DNA of 63,923 bases from Desulfovibrio sp. (GCA_031280915.1 JAITGC010000099.1:1-63923), one strand, 5' to 3'. Positions 52,861 to 62,011 are shown, counted from the first letter of the stretch. A program made the numbers and translations. The notes: generated by a model from the letters alone, not told the origin.

Positions 52861-53544
52861 CTAGGAACCGCCCTTTGCGGCCTTTTCAGCGCCGCCTCCC
52901 CCGTTTTCAGGAGCAAGGGAAGCCGCCGCCGGCCATTCTCCGGCCAGCTTGACAGCCAGAGCCGTGAGCAAAGATGAGAGATTCGAACGGGACACAAGGT
53001 CATGGCGCAGTTCGGCCGCCGTATTGGTAAGAGTATTCAGCGCGTCCTTGTATTTTTCTTCCAGTTTGTCGGAGGAACGCGCGCTTTCGCTCAGCATCAG
53101 CTTGCGCAGTTCCTGCTCCGCCGTGTCCAGCATGCCGGAAAGGGCCGTTATTTTGCGCTCCAGGGCGTCCTCCGCCTGGCTGAGACTTTTGGTCAACTGG
53201 GCTATGGCCTGCTCACGCTCGGCGCGCTCCTTCTTCATGCCCTCGTTGCGCTCGCGCTGCTCCGCCTTGACGCTTTCCGCGCGCTCTTTCTGCTCGTTTT
53301 TTATCGCGGCCCCGCGCTCGGCCTGTTCGTCCTGAAGGCGGTGCATCAGGGAGGCCGTTTCGCTTTTCATAAACGTTTCAAGGGATTCCACACGATTTTT
53401 GACGCTTGCCCGCATGTCGGCGATTTCCCGCATAAAACGCTCTTCCTGCCGCTGAATCTGCGTTTCCAGATCCTTGAGCGGGGTGCCCATCAAAAGGTCT
53501 CTCACCTGCTCCATGGAAGGAGCGTCGGAAGCTTTGCCGGCCAT
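52861..53544 (-). CDS. Coiled-coil protein heading the OmpA/GTPase cassette
   Basis: 227 residues, no signal or membrane span. Residues about 25-165 are highly charged heptad-like sequence rich in Glu, Lys, Arg and Gln (DEQAERGAAIKNEQKERAES, KAEQRERNEG), then an amphipathic region and a Gly/Ala-rich tail. No known family recognised. Its stop is 14 bases from the OmpA-domain start. GGAG precedes the ATG. Confidence 0.8.
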   Translation of the reverse strand: MAGKASDAPSMEQVRDLLMGTPLKDLETQIQRQEERFMREIADMRASVKNRVESLETFMKSETASLMHRLQDEQAERGAAIKNEQKERAESVKAEQRERNEGMKKERAEREQAIAQLTKSLSQAEDALERKITALSGMLDTAEQELRKLMLSESARSSDKLEEKYKDALNTLTNTAAELRHDLVSRSNLSSLLTALAVKLAGEWPAAASLAPENGGGGAEKAAKGGS

Positions 53545-53642
53545 AGGAACTCCAATGCTTGAAGGTTAAACGACCACACCAGAAATCAACATGAATTTTA
53601 CAGAGTTACTTTGTGCATATCCGATTAAAAAAAAAACTACAA

Positions 53643-53667
53643 GAAAAAAAGCCCGCTTTCGCGGGCT
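53643..53667 (-). terminator. Rho-independent terminator after the chemoreceptor gene
   Basis: On the minus strand AGCCCGC-GAAA-GCGGGCT is followed by a run of Ts, 41 bases past the stop at 53708. A tetraloop and 7 perfect pairs make it a strong terminator, separating the chemoreceptor from the coiled-coil gene. Confidence 0.9.
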
Positions 53668-53707
53668 GGAGGCTGTTGGCAAGGTTTTCTCCGGCGACAG
53701 CGTGCCG

Positions 53708-55807
53708 TCACCGCTTTGAAAGCCGCTCGACAAGCTCATTCAATTCCCTGGCTTCGGGCTGAAGCGCGCCGGCAATGGCGGCGCTGTCGTCCATGGCCTC
53801 CCTGACCACCCGGCTGAGCCTGTCGAGCCGTTCCACTGTGGCGGCAACCCGTGAACTGGCGGAAGTCTGTTCGTTGCACAATGAGGCGATGTCCCGGATT
53901 TGAGCACTCATCTCCCGCACCAGGGCCACAATATCACTCAGGGAGGCTTTGGCCTCACGGCCCAGTTGCATGGCGGCGCGGACAGCGCCGATGGTGCCGG
54001 CCACGCCGGCGGCGCTCACATCCATGCTGCGGCGCAGCGCCTGAAGGGATTCTTCCACCTGTTTGGTGGCCTGCACGGTTTTTTCGGCCAGTTTCCGCAC
54101 TTCATCGGCCACCACGGCGAACCCGCGTCCGGCTTCCCCGGCCCGGGCAGCCTCAATGGCGGCATTGAGCGCCAACAGGTTGGTCTGATCGGCTATGTCG
54201 TTGATAATACCGAGAATTGTTCCGATATCCGCCGTTTTTCCGCCCAATTCCTCTATCTGCCCGCTCAGATTTTCGCTTTCCCGGCAAATGGACTCAAAGG
54301 CCTCCAGGGTGTTATCCACTATTCCGGCCCCGTCATCGGCTCTCCGCATGGCCTGTTCCGTGGCCCCGGCCGCTTCATCGGCCCTGCCGGAGACGCGGAC
54401 GGTGGAGGCGTTCATAGCGTTGATGACGTCCGTCGTTTCCCGCATGAGGGCGTCCTGTTCCCGGCTTTCCCGTTCGGCCAGATCGATTTTTTGCGACAGT
54501 TCCAGAGAAGTGTTTTGCAGTTTTTCCGAGACATCATTCACGCGTCCGGCGATTTCCAACATCTTTTCGTGATTGCCCTCGGCCAGCAGACGGGCTTTTT
54601 CCGCTTCAGCCGTGGCGGCCCGGGCCTTTTCCGCTTCCTGCGCGGCATTTTCTCCGGAATGCCTGGCCTGCTCCATATTGGTCAACAGGGATGTCAGCAT
54701 GGAGTCGATGGCCGCGCCGAGTTCCCGCAGTTCCAGGGCGAATCCCCGGCTGTCCAGCTTGACGTCGTAACGGCCTCCGGCCACCAGAGCGGCGTAATCG
54801 GCAATGCGGCGCAGAGGCCCGGCAACGCCGCCGGCTGTATAAAACACCAGCGCCGGCAACAAAAGCAACGCGGCAAGACCCACTCCCAACTGGAGCAGCA
54901 GGCTGTTTCTGGATTCTTCCATGAGCTTGTCCGTGGGCAGGGCAATCATGAAAAACCAGGGCGCGGTGAAGGAATCAAGCTTGAAGGGCACATAGAAACG
55001 CTGCATGTCGCCCGCCCGCCGGGCAAAAGGCTCCCCTGCCTTCACACGGGCAAGGACATCGTCTTCAACTTTGGGCAGTTCCGCCCCGGCGTACGGCTCC
55101 GGGCCGGCAATGATTTCGCCCTGGTCTGAAATCAGCATGGCGCGGCCGGTTCCGTAGGGCGTGATTTTACTCACAATGCCCTGGATGAAATCCAGTTCCA
55201 GATCAATGCCCACAGCTCCCAGAAAACGGTTGTCCAGCGTGACGGGAGCGACGATGCTGCTCATGAGGGTTTTGTTTTCGGTATCCATGTCCCGATAGGG
55301 AGAAGTGATGACCATGCGGCCGGTTTCGCGGGGCAGGGTATAATAGGCCTCATGGTCATAATTGTCGGACATGTCATAGCCCAGGTCGTCCTTTTTGCGC
55401 AGCCAGTAAGCATTGGCCCGCCCGGCGGCGTTGCCGAATTCCTCATCGCCGACGAAACGCGCGTCCTGACCGTCAAAGGCGTCCGGCTCCCACAAGGCCC
55501 AGACACCGAAAAAATCCTCCGAAGACAGGGCCACGCCGCGCACGGCTTTGGACATGCTGTTACGGTCGATAATCCCGCTTTCCTTGAAGGAGGTCATAGT
55601 TTTCGTCAGAGCCGCGACGGCGGTTTCCGCCTTGCGCAATTTGCTGAAAACGGCTTCGGCGTGCTCCAGGGCGAGATTCCTGGCCTCGTTCTCGGCGATG
55701 CTCGCGGCCTGCCGCGCGGCATTGAGATAGCCTATGCCGACAAGGGCCGCGAGAATGACGACAATGGCCGGAATGAGCAGAATGAGAAGGCGATTTTTAA
55801 TCCTCAT
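53708..55807 (-). CDS. Methyl-accepting chemotaxis protein with periplasmic Cache domain
   Basis: 699 residues. Membrane helix at about 7-28, a dCache-type periplasmic domain (about 35-290; [55 protein letters not shown]), a second helix near 305-325, HAMP, and the signalling domain with the hairpin tip [20 protein letters not shown] and [21 protein letters not shown]. It senses a small molecule outside the membrane and controls CheA. The ligand cannot be read from sequence. It ends without a CheR-tethering pentapeptide. Confidence 0.93.
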   Translation of the reverse strand: MRIKNRLLILLIPAIVVILAALVGIGYLNAARQAASIAENEARNLALEHAEAVFSKLRKAETAVAALTKTMTSFKESGIIDRNSMSKAVRGVALSSEDFFGVWALWEPDAFDGQDARFVGDEEFGNAAGRANAYWLRKKDDLGYDMSDNYDHEAYYTLPRETGRMVITSPYRDMDTENKTLMSSIVAPVTLDNRFLGAVGIDLELDFIQGIVSKITPYGTGRAMLISDQGEIIAGPEPYAGAELPKVEDDVLARVKAGEPFARRAGDMQRFYVPFKLDSFTAPWFFMIALPTDKLMEESRNSLLLQLGVGLAALLLLPALVFYTAGGVAGPLRRIADYAALVAGGRYDVKLDSRGFALELRELGAAIDSMLTSLLTNMEQARHSGENAAQEAEKARAATAEAEKARLLAEGNHEKMLEIAGRVNDVSEKLQNTSLELSQKIDLAERESREQDALMRETTDVINAMNASTVRVSGRADEAAGATEQAMRRADDGAGIVDNTLEAFESICRESENLSGQIEELGGKTADIGTILGIINDIADQTNLLALNAAIEAARAGEAGRGFAVVADEVRKLAEKTVQATKQVEESLQALRRSMDVSAAGVAGTIGAVRAAMQLGREAKASLSDIVALVREMSAQIRDIASLCNEQTSASSRVAATVERLDRLSRVVREAMDDSAAIAGALQPEARELNELVERLSKR

Positions 55808-56041
55808 GGCGACTCCGGAAAAAGGATTTTGTCCGCAACGGCGCTACCCCGGCGGCAATCATACTAATTCGGCGTATTGCGAAAAAACTTAACCGGGCTT
55901 GGGCAGTGGGCCAATTTGCCGCGATTCCGCGTCAGGCGTGGCTTTTCGCTCCGGCCATGCATCGCAAGAACGTATTGTAACGCAAAAAACCCGCCTTTTT
56001 TTGACCGACGGCAACCTGAATCCCGTTTCAAATTTCAAAGA

Positions 56042-56070
56042 TTGCCATTTTGATTCTTTGAAGGTATTAT
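56042..56070 (+). promoter_or_regulatory. Sigma-70-like promoter of the polysaccharide locus
   Basis: TTGCCA, 17-base spacer, TATTAT, about 93 bases before the exporter permease. The rest of 55808-56162 shows no gene. Confidence 0.55.
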
Positions 56071-56162
56071 ATCGAATTGCTTGGCGACGCAATCACTTCG
56101 ACCACTTCGACGGGCCTTGACGCGCCGCCGTCCGTTTTCAACCCTTTGGCCGTTTCAGGAAC

Positions 56163-57008
56163 ATGCGCAACGCCACACCGGAACCACGCGATTTTGAACT
56201 TGTCATCGAGGCCGGCCGCCTTGACCTCCAATACTGGAAAGATCTGTGGCGCTACCGCGACCTGCTGTGGATTCTCTGCCGCCGGGATTTGACCGTCCGC
56301 TACAAGCAAACGGTCATAGGCGCGCTGTGGGCCGTCATACGCCCGCTTGTAACCATTCTGACCTTTACCTTGCTTCTCGGCAAAGTGGCCAAGCTCCCCA
56401 GCGAGCCGGGCGTACCCTATTCCGCGCTGGTTTTTTCAGGTATGCTCATCTGGAATTTTTTCGCCCAATGCCTTGGCGACGCCAGCAACAGCCTGCTTGC
56501 CAACGCCAACCTTGTGGGCAAGATATACCTGCCGCGCCTGCTGATACCCGTAAGCGCCGTGGCGGTGGCCGCCGCCGATTTCGCCGTTGCCCTGGTTCTA
56601 TTCGCCGGGCTGTTGTGGTGGTTCGGCATTGCGCCGCCGTTGCAGTGCGCGCTGCTGCCGGTTTTCGTCTTGCTCGCCGGGCTGCTCGCCCTGGGGCCGG
56701 GGCTTGTACTCGCCGCCCTGAGCCTGCCCTACCGCGATATTCGCCATACAATCCCGGTCATTGTGCAACTCGGCATGTATGTCTCGCCGGTGGTGTACAC
56801 CAGCGCCCTGGTGCCCGAAAAATGGCAGTGGCTGTATATACTCAATCCCATGGTCGGCGTTGTGGACGGCTTTCGCTGGGCCGCGCTCGGCTCGCCGGCC
56901 TTCCCCGCCCTGTCGCTGGCCGTGAGTTGCGCCTGGTGCGCCGGGCTTCTCCTCGCCGGGATGACGCTTTTCCGCCGTATGGAACGCACCTTTGTGGATG
57001 TTTTGTAG
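56163..57008 (+). CDS. ABC-2 polysaccharide export permease (Wzm/TagG type)
   Basis: 281 residues with about six membrane helices. DLLWILCRRDLTVRYKQTVIGALWAVIRPL is the N-terminal cytoplasmic signature of O-antigen and teichoic-acid exporters; VSPVVYTSALVPEKWQWLYILNPM is the C-terminal one. It exports completed polysaccharide with the ATPase encoded at 58185. The two halves, normally adjacent, are separated here by 1.2 kb containing a toxin-antitoxin pair. Confidence 0.93.
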   Translation: MRNATPEPRDFELVIEAGRLDLQYWKDLWRYRDLLWILCRRDLTVRYKQTVIGALWAVIRPLVTILTFTLLLGKVAKLPSEPGVPYSALVFSGMLIWNFFAQCLGDASNSLLANANLVGKIYLPRLLIPVSAVAVAAADFAVALVLFAGLLWWFGIAPPLQCALLPVFVLLAGLLALGPGLVLAALSLPYRDIRHTIPVIVQLGMYVSPVVYTSALVPEKWQWLYILNPMVGVVDGFRWAALGSPAFPALSLAVSCAWCAGLLLAGMTLFRRMERTFVDVL

Positions 57009-57074
57009 GCGGGCGACGCCCCAAGCGTCTCTTGACTTGAGGCGAATAGACGAATAAAAGACAACAGGCAACGC

Positions 57075-57176
57075 AAGAGCAATTTCACTTTGAAATTGCT
57101 CTTGCGGCGGAGCGAATGCAAAAGCCGCTCACTGCCAAGGCGCAGGCGGAATTTACTCCCCGCAAAGGGGGATGGC
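57075..57176 (+). repeat. A-family repeat, copy A8
   Basis: Leading hairpin AGAGCAATTTCACTTTGAAATTGCTCT, then GCGGCGGAGCGAATGCAAAA and the CCGCTCACTGCCAAGGCG segment; the end diverges from A2-A4. It begins 67 bases after the exporter permease and lies beside the BrnT/BrnA module. Confidence 0.75.
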
Positions 57177-57209
57177 GGCTTGAACGATTCCGGGCCAAGC
57201 CGCACAGCG

Positions 57210-57491
57210 TCAAGACGCTGAATGCGTGACAGCGGGCTCAGGCGCATTGAGGCTCCCGGCTGAACGCAGGCCGGCGTCAAGCATGGTCTTGATAAGGGCT
57301 TGCCGGGATATGCCGATGCGGCCGGCTTCCCTGTCCAGGGCGGAAACCGTCCAGCCGGGAAGATCCAAGGTGAGACGATGGGATTTGTTAGGCCGGACGG
57401 CTCTATCAAAGTCGAGGTATTCGCTGATGTCTTCTCCGGCATCAAACTTGCGATCAAATTCCTCAGCGCTGATTCTTTTGGCCTTGCTCAT
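57210..57491 (-). CDS. brnA: BrnA-family antitoxin
   Basis: 93 residues. A basic N terminus (MSKAKRISAEEFDRKFDAGEDIS) and a ribbon-helix-helix-like DNA-binding half (RLTLDLPGWTVSALDREAGRIGISRQALIKTML). BrnA neutralises BrnT and represses its own operon. It overlaps the end of brnT by 29 bases in another frame, a common arrangement for this pair. Confidence 0.87.
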   Translation of the reverse strand: MSKAKRISAEEFDRKFDAGEDISEYLDFDRAVRPNKSHRLTLDLPGWTVSALDREAGRIGISRQALIKTMLDAGLRSAGSLNAPEPAVTHSAS

Positions 57492-57741
57492 AGTGTATTG
57501 TCTCCTTTGGGCGGGAATGACGCGCGGAAATGAGGCGGATACTGTCGCCGCGCGGGGTGAAGATAACTGTCCACAGTTTGCCGCGAGCGCGACCGATAGC
57601 GGCAAAACGCGGCTCCGGCCCGCTGTTTGCCGGAATGATGGTAAGATGCTCATCGTCCCATACAAGCCGGGCTTCCTCAAAATCAATGCCGTGCTTGACT
57701 TTGTTGGATGTCGACTTGGTGCTGTCGTATTCAAATATCAT
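57463..57741 (-). CDS. brnT: BrnT-family ribonuclease toxin
   Basis: 92 residues: FEYDSTKSTSNKVKHGIDFE, ARLVWDDE, EPRFAAIGRARGKLWTVIFT and IRLISARHSRPKE are the conserved BrnT blocks (RelE-like fold). It cleaves RNA when free of BrnA. The module points against the polysaccharide genes that flank it, so it has its own transcription. Confidence 0.88.
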   Translation of the reverse strand: MIFEYDSTKSTSNKVKHGIDFEEARLVWDDEHLTIIPANSGPEPRFAAIGRARGKLWTVIFTPRGDSIRLISARHSRPKETIHYEQGQKNQR

Positions 57742-57747
57742 GGAAAA

Positions 57748-57775
57748 ATGATATTGTTTTTATAGCGGACGTCAA
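57748..57775 (-). promoter_or_regulatory. Possible brnT promoter
   Basis: Minus-strand TTGACG, 16-base spacer, TATCAT, ending only 6 bases before the ATG; the transcript would be nearly leaderless. BrnA probably binds here. Confidence 0.4.
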
Positions 57776-57903
57776 GGTTTTTTTGCGCAGAAAAGTCCGG
57801 CCGGGCCGGATGATCCGGGAAAGATAAGGCGGCATTATGACGAGAAATAAAAAAAGGGACTCAACAACTATATGCCCCCGCAAAAAAACTATCCTTGGAC
57901 GTT

Positions 57904-58086
57904 ATGCATACCATCCGCCAAACTTTGGCCGTACCGGCTGGTCGTCGCTTGCGACTCGACTTGTCCCTCCCGGACGGCGCTCCCGCCGGCAAGACGGAAA
58001 TGCTTGTTGTGCCTTGTCGCCTGTCCGGAAAAACGCGAATATTGAGGCAGTCCGTCGCCTTGCGGGATGCCTTGCCGACAGCGTGA
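57904..58086 (+). CDS. Short antitoxin-like ORF without a partner
   Basis: 60 residues: MHTIRQTLAVPAGRRLRLDL, SLPDGAPAGKTEMLVVP. This strand-rich N terminus resembles small proteins found before PIN-domain toxins. No toxin gene follows; the exporter ATPase starts 98 bases later. It might be a relic of a second toxin-antitoxin module or a chance ORF. The rest of 57742-58184 shows nothing else recognisable. Confidence 0.35.
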   Translation: MHTIRQTLAVPAGRRLRLDLSLPDGAPAGKTEMLVVPCRLSGKTRILRQSVALRDALPTA

Positions 58087-58184
58087 CTTTCACGGGCGAC
58101 CCGGTTGCCCCGCGAGGACTGTGCGGGATGAATGGCAGGCTTCTTCTTGGCCTGATAACGCTCAACCCCGATACGGCGGCATAG

Positions 58185-59447
58185 ATGAAGCCTGTCATCT
58201 CTGTGGAAAATCTGGGCAAACGCTACCGCATCCGCCATGCGGCAGCCGACGCGCCCACCAACTTCCGGGAAGCGCTGGCCGCCCTGCCGCGCAAACTCCT
58301 GGGAGGCGGCGCGCGGGCCGGAGATGAGGAATTCTGGGCGCTCAGGGATGTGAGTTTCGACATCATGCCCGGCGAGCGCGTGGGCATCATCGGCCGTAAC
58401 GGCGCGGGCAAGTCAACCCTGCTCAAGCTGCTTTCGCGCATCACCGAGCCGACGACAGGCAAAATCACCTTGCGCGGCCGGGCCGCCAGCCTGCTGGAAG
58501 TGGGCACCGGCTTTCACCCGGAGCTGACCGGCAGGGAAAACATTTACCTCAACGGCGCCATACTCGGCATGAGCCGGGCCGAAGTGCAAAAAAAATTCGA
58601 CGAGATCGTTGATTTCGCCGGCGTGGAAAAATTTCTGGACACGCCGGTCAAGCGCTATTCCTCCGGCATGTCTGTGCGCCTGGGTTTTGCCGTGGCCGCG
58701 CACCTTGAGCCGGAAATCCTCATCGTGGACGAGGTGCTGGCCGTGGGGGACAGGGAATTTCAGAAGAAATGCCTGGGCAAAATGGAGGAGGTGAGCGAGG
58801 GCGAGGGCAGGACAGTGTTGTTTGTAAGTCATCAGTTGGCGATGATTGAAGCCCTGTGCGACAAAACCTTGCTTCTGGAGAACAGCCTTCTGGCGCTGGA
58901 CGCCGTCACTTCGGAGGCGATTACCCGCTACCTAGGCATCAATACCTTCGGGTGCGCAATTGATTTTTCCCGCGACAAACCGGAAAAAAACGCCAAAGCC
59001 CGTCTGCTCAAAGCCTCTCTGGCCCGTGCCGATGGCACACCCACCTGGAACTTCGAGCTTAATGACCCAATACATATCCGCATGGAGTATGAAATTTTTG
59101 AGGACACAGGCGGCCCGGCAGTGCCTAATCTTCATTTTACCGATGCCGGCGGGCAGTATTTATGCGTAAACAATATGCCGGAGATACTCCACGGTAAACC
59201 TGGACGGTATGCCGTCTCCTGCGTCGTTCCCGGTCATCTGTTCAATGCAGGCCAGGTCTGCGTGGGTCTGGCCCTGACGTCCTATGTGGGAACCTCTTTG
59301 CAAGTGCATTTTTTTGCACGGAGCATTCTTGTCATCAACATCAAGGAAGACCTGTTTGCCGCCTCAGAACGATACGGCTACGGCGGCCCTATGCCGGGAG
59401 CTTTCCGGCCGCAATTCGCATGGTCGGGAGGTTTGCTTCATGGTTGA
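58185..59447 (+). CDS. Polysaccharide ABC exporter ATP-binding protein with carbohydrate-binding C-terminal domain (Wzt type)
   Basis: 420 residues. ATPase domain 1-245: GRNGAGKST, YSSGMSVRLGFAVAAHL as the signature region, ILIVDEVLAVGD and FVSHQ. The C-terminal 170 residues (about 255-420) form a Wzt_C-like beta-sandwich (IHIRMEYEIFEDTGG, VNNMPEILHGKPGRYAVSC) that in O-antigen exporters recognises the capped polysaccharide end. Works with the permease at 56163. The next gene starts inside its last codons. Confidence 0.93.
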   Translation: MKPVISVENLGKRYRIRHAAADAPTNFREALAALPRKLLGGGARAGDEEFWALRDVSFDIMPGERVGIIGRNGAGKSTLLKLLSRITEPTTGKITLRGRAASLLEVGTGFHPELTGRENIYLNGAILGMSRAEVQKKFDEIVDFAGVEKFLDTPVKRYSSGMSVRLGFAVAAHLEPEILIVDEVLAVGDREFQKKCLGKMEEVSEGEGRTVLFVSHQLAMIEALCDKTLLLENSLLALDAVTSEAITRYLGINTFGCAIDFSRDKPEKNAKARLLKASLARADGTPTWNFELNDPIHIRMEYEIFEDTGGPAVPNLHFTDAGGQYLCVNNMPEILHGKPGRYAVSCVVPGHLFNAGQVCVGLALTSYVGTSLQVHFFARSILVINIKEDLFAASERYGYGGPMPGAFRPQFAWSGGLLHG

Positions 59448-60684
59448 ACACTACTGCCTGTTCTGCAAGGCGAAACTAACCCATCTTTTCGCCGACCTCG
59501 GCACCTGTCCGCCATCCAATGCTTTTCTCACGCCCGAACAATGCGACGGCCCGGAACTGTTCCATCCTCTCCAGGCTTGGGTCTGCTCACAATGCCTTTT
59601 GGTGCAGGGGCCGCATTTCAAACGCCCACAGGATATTTTCACCCACGACTATGCCTATTTTTCTTCTTGTTCCCATTCCTGGGTGGAACATGCCAGACAA
59701 TATGTCCATGCCGTGACCGAACGATTCAAACTGGGGAAAAAATCCCTGATCGTTGAAATAGGTTCCAATGACGGCTACCTTTTACAGCACGCCGTGACTC
59801 TGGGCATACCCTGCCTAGGAATCGACCCCAGCGCGGGGACGGCCGCTGTGGCTCAGACCAAAGGTATTCCCACTATCACGGATTTTTTCACCACAAGACT
59901 CGCGGGCAGACTTCTGGATCGCGGCACACGCGCCGATCTGCTCTGCGGCATTAACGTTTTCGCCCATGTACCGGACATCAACGATTTTGTGGCCGCCATG
60001 ACCATGTTGCTCAAGCCCGAAGGCGTGATGACCATGGAATTTCCTCACCTGCTCCGGCTGGTGGAGGACGTGCAGTTCGATACCATCTATCATGAGCATT
60101 ATTTCTACTATACTCTGCAATGCGTAAAAAAAATCGTGGAGGCGCACGACATGCGCGTTTTTGACGTGGAGGAACTGCCGACCCACGGCGGCTCCCTGCG
60201 CATTTACGCCTGTGCGCAGGGAGCCGCTCACAAGCCCACAGGCAAGGTGGAGACTGTTTTGGCGCGAGAAGACGCCAACGGCATGTACAGTCTGAATTTT
60301 TATCTGCATTTCCAGGACAAGATAGATGCCGTCCGTTTCGGCCTGATGCGTTTTCTCATGCAAGCCAGGGAAGAGGGGAAGGTGGTTGCCGGTTACGGGG
60401 CGGCGGCCAAGGGCAACACACTTATCAACTACTTCGGCATCCGGAAGGATCTTCTGCCTTATGTGGCGGACGCCTCCCCGCGCAAACAGGGACATTTTCT
60501 ACCCGGCAGCCGCATCCCCGTGGTGGCGGAACAGGTGATCCGCGATACGAAGCCGGATTATGTGCTGATTCTGCCCTGGAACCTCAAGGAGGAAATCAGT
60601 GCGCAACTGGAATATATCCGCGACTGGGGCGGGAAATTTGTGGCGGCGATACCGAAATTGAAAATATGGTCTCCCCATTTATAG
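59440..60684 (+). CDS. Sugar C-methyltransferase-family protein
   Basis: 414 residues. An N-terminal zinc-binding domain (Cys at 6, 9, 49 and 52: CLFCKAKL, CSQCLLVQ), a SAM methyltransferase core (IVEIGSNDGYLL near 106), an EFPHLLRLVEDVQFDTIYHEH stretch with the His residues of TylC3-like enzymes, and the C-terminal domain (GYGAAAKGNTLINYFGI; LPWNLKEEI). Family members methylate carbon 3 or 5 of NDP-keto-sugars. It overlaps the exporter ATPase by 8 bases. Confidence 0.88.
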   Translation: MVEHYCLFCKAKLTHLFADLGTCPPSNAFLTPEQCDGPELFHPLQAWVCSQCLLVQGPHFKRPQDIFTHDYAYFSSCSHSWVEHARQYVHAVTERFKLGKKSLIVEIGSNDGYLLQHAVTLGIPCLGIDPSAGTAAVAQTKGIPTITDFFTTRLAGRLLDRGTRADLLCGINVFAHVPDINDFVAAMTMLLKPEGVMTMEFPHLLRLVEDVQFDTIYHEHYFYYTLQCVKKIVEAHDMRVFDVEELPTHGGSLRIYACAQGAAHKPTGKVETVLAREDANGMYSLNFYLHFQDKIDAVRFGLMRFLMQAREEGKVVAGYGAAAKGNTLINYFGIRKDLLPYVADASPRKQGHFLPGSRIPVVAEQVIRDTKPDYVLILPWNLKEEISAQLEYIRDWGGKFVAAIPKLKIWSPHL

Positions 60685-61166
60685 AGATATCTCCTTTCGC
60701 CAAAATCTCTCCTCTGGCGGACTTGGAAGCTTCAATACGAGGCACCAAGATTATCATTGGAGAACACTCTTTCATAGACAGTTTTGTTAAAATCAAGCCT
60801 GCGGGGGGGGGGGGGGACATCATCATCGGCCGCAACAGCTATATAAATTCCGGTTGTGTTCTGTATTCAGGCAATGGTATTATAATCGGTGATTATGTCT
60901 CTATTGCGGCAAATTGTACTCTGGCCCCCGTTAACCACGAATACGTGAGCAAAAATTTGTTGATCCAGCACCAAGGATTTCGTCGTGGGAAAGGTGGTAT
61001 CGTAATAGAAGACGATGTATGGATAGGCGCGAACAGCGTACTCCTTGATGGCGCACACTTGCGTAAAGGCTGCGTCATTGGGGCCATGTCTGTTGTGCGG
61101 GGTGAAGTCGCGCCATATTCGATAAATGCTGGCAACCCCCTGAGACTCATAGGAGATCGTCGATAA
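60666..61166 (+). CDS. Hexapeptide-repeat acyltransferase, probably phase-variable
   Basis: 166 residues of left-handed beta-helix: IGRNSYINSGCVLYSGNGIIIGDYVSIAANCTLAPVNHEY with a candidate catalytic His, then IVIEDDVWIGANSVLLDGAHLRKGCVIGAMSVV and NAGNPLR, as in WbbJ/maltose-O-acetyltransferase relatives. It likely acetylates a surface sugar. Residues 46-50 (AGGGG) are encoded by a 14-G tract; as sequenced the gene is in frame. The start overlaps the methyltransferase gene by 19 bases. Confidence 0.85.
   Translation: MVSPFIEISPFAKISPLADLEASIRGTKIIIGEHSFIDSFVKIKPAGGGGDIIIGRNSYINSGCVLYSGNGIIIGDYVSIAANCTLAPVNHEYVSKNLLIQHQGFRRGKGGIVIEDDVWIGANSVLLDGAHLRKGCVIGAMSVVRGEVAPYSINAGNPLRLIGDRR
60803..60816 (+). 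repeat. Homopolymeric tract of 14 G residues inside the acyltransferase gene
   Basis: Fourteen consecutive Gs, the only such run in the window. With 13 Gs the frame meets TAA ten codons after the tract; with 15 Gs it meets TGA about 25 codons later. Tracts of this length slip during replication and switch genes on and off. Confidence 0.9.
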
Positions 61167-62011
61167 TGTATACCGTACTTGGCAGCAGCGGCTTCATAGG
61201 CTCCCAAGTACTGGCGAGGTTACACCATAAAAATTGTAATGTATACGCTCCCAGTCGCGAAGAAACAATCAAATTGAAAAATAAACGATTAGGGAATATC
61301 ATTTACTGCATAGGCGTGACATCTGACTTCAGAGAGAAACCGAGAGAGACGTTTGCAGCCCATATCACGCTGTTATCGCGTATTCTGGCACGGAATTTCT
61401 GCACCAGCGTTACCTACCTTTCAAGCACACGTGTCTATAAAATGCGGGAAGACACCAGAGAAGAAACGCCATTGCTTGTTGCCCCTCTCGACAGGGATGA
61501 CGTCTATGCCATAAGCAAATTAGCCGGCGAATCCTTTCTTCTGACCAGCGGCATCCCCGCGAAAATTATCAGATTGAGTAATGTATACAGCCCTATAGCC
61601 CCGGATTTTGCTTCAGGCAATTTTTTGGACTCCGTTATGTATTCAGCGGCGTTGTATGGCAAGGTAACTTTTCAAACAACGTCCGCATCAGCAAAGGACT
61701 TTATTCATCTCGCCGATGCTGTGGATCTGCTTTTTTCCATTGCCGAATCATCGAAAACCGGAATCTTTAATCTCGCTAGCGGACGAAACACGAGCAATGC
61801 AACGCTCGGCAGAGCGCTCTCCGCTTGCGGCGTATTCGTGGAATTCACTGCTACCGTGAAGGAATGGCGTTTTCCTAGAATCCGCATAGAGAAATTGGCA
61901 GAAGCATTCGGTAGACCCAAGCATAACCTCATTGCAGATGTACCAGTTTTACTGGAAAAATACAGGCAATATATCCGGGATGTAGATAAAAAAAGAGTCT
62001 ATCATGGATAA
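61166..62011 (+). CDS. NAD-dependent epimerase/dehydratase-like (extended SDR) protein
   Basis: 281 residues: nucleotide motif GSSGFIGS at 6-13, YLSSTRVY, the catalytic-type YAISK (Tyr-x-x-x-Lys) near 112, and RLSNVYSP. Shorter than GalE-type enzymes and with TVLGSSG instead of GGAG, so substrate is open; a nucleotide-sugar step is likely. Start codon shares bases with the previous stop (TAATG), and its end overlaps the next gene by 8 bases. Confidence 0.82.
   Translation: MYTVLGSSGFIGSQVLARLHHKNCNVYAPSREETIKLKNKRLGNIIYCIGVTSDFREKPRETFAAHITLLSRILARNFCTSVTYLSSTRVYKMREDTREETPLLVAPLDRDDVYAISKLAGESFLLTSGIPAKIIRLSNVYSPIAPDFASGNFLDSVMYSAALYGKVTFQTTSASAKDFIHLADAVDLLFSIAESSKTGIFNLASGRNTSNATLGRALSACGVFVEFTATVKEWRFPRIRIEKLAEAFGRPKHNLIADVPVLLEKYRQYIRDVDKKRVYHG

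Noticed and set aside
57837..58184. 115-residue plus-strand ORF before the exporter ATPase
   Set aside because: Composition is shadow-like and no family was recognised; the alternative frame at 57904 looks more protein-like.
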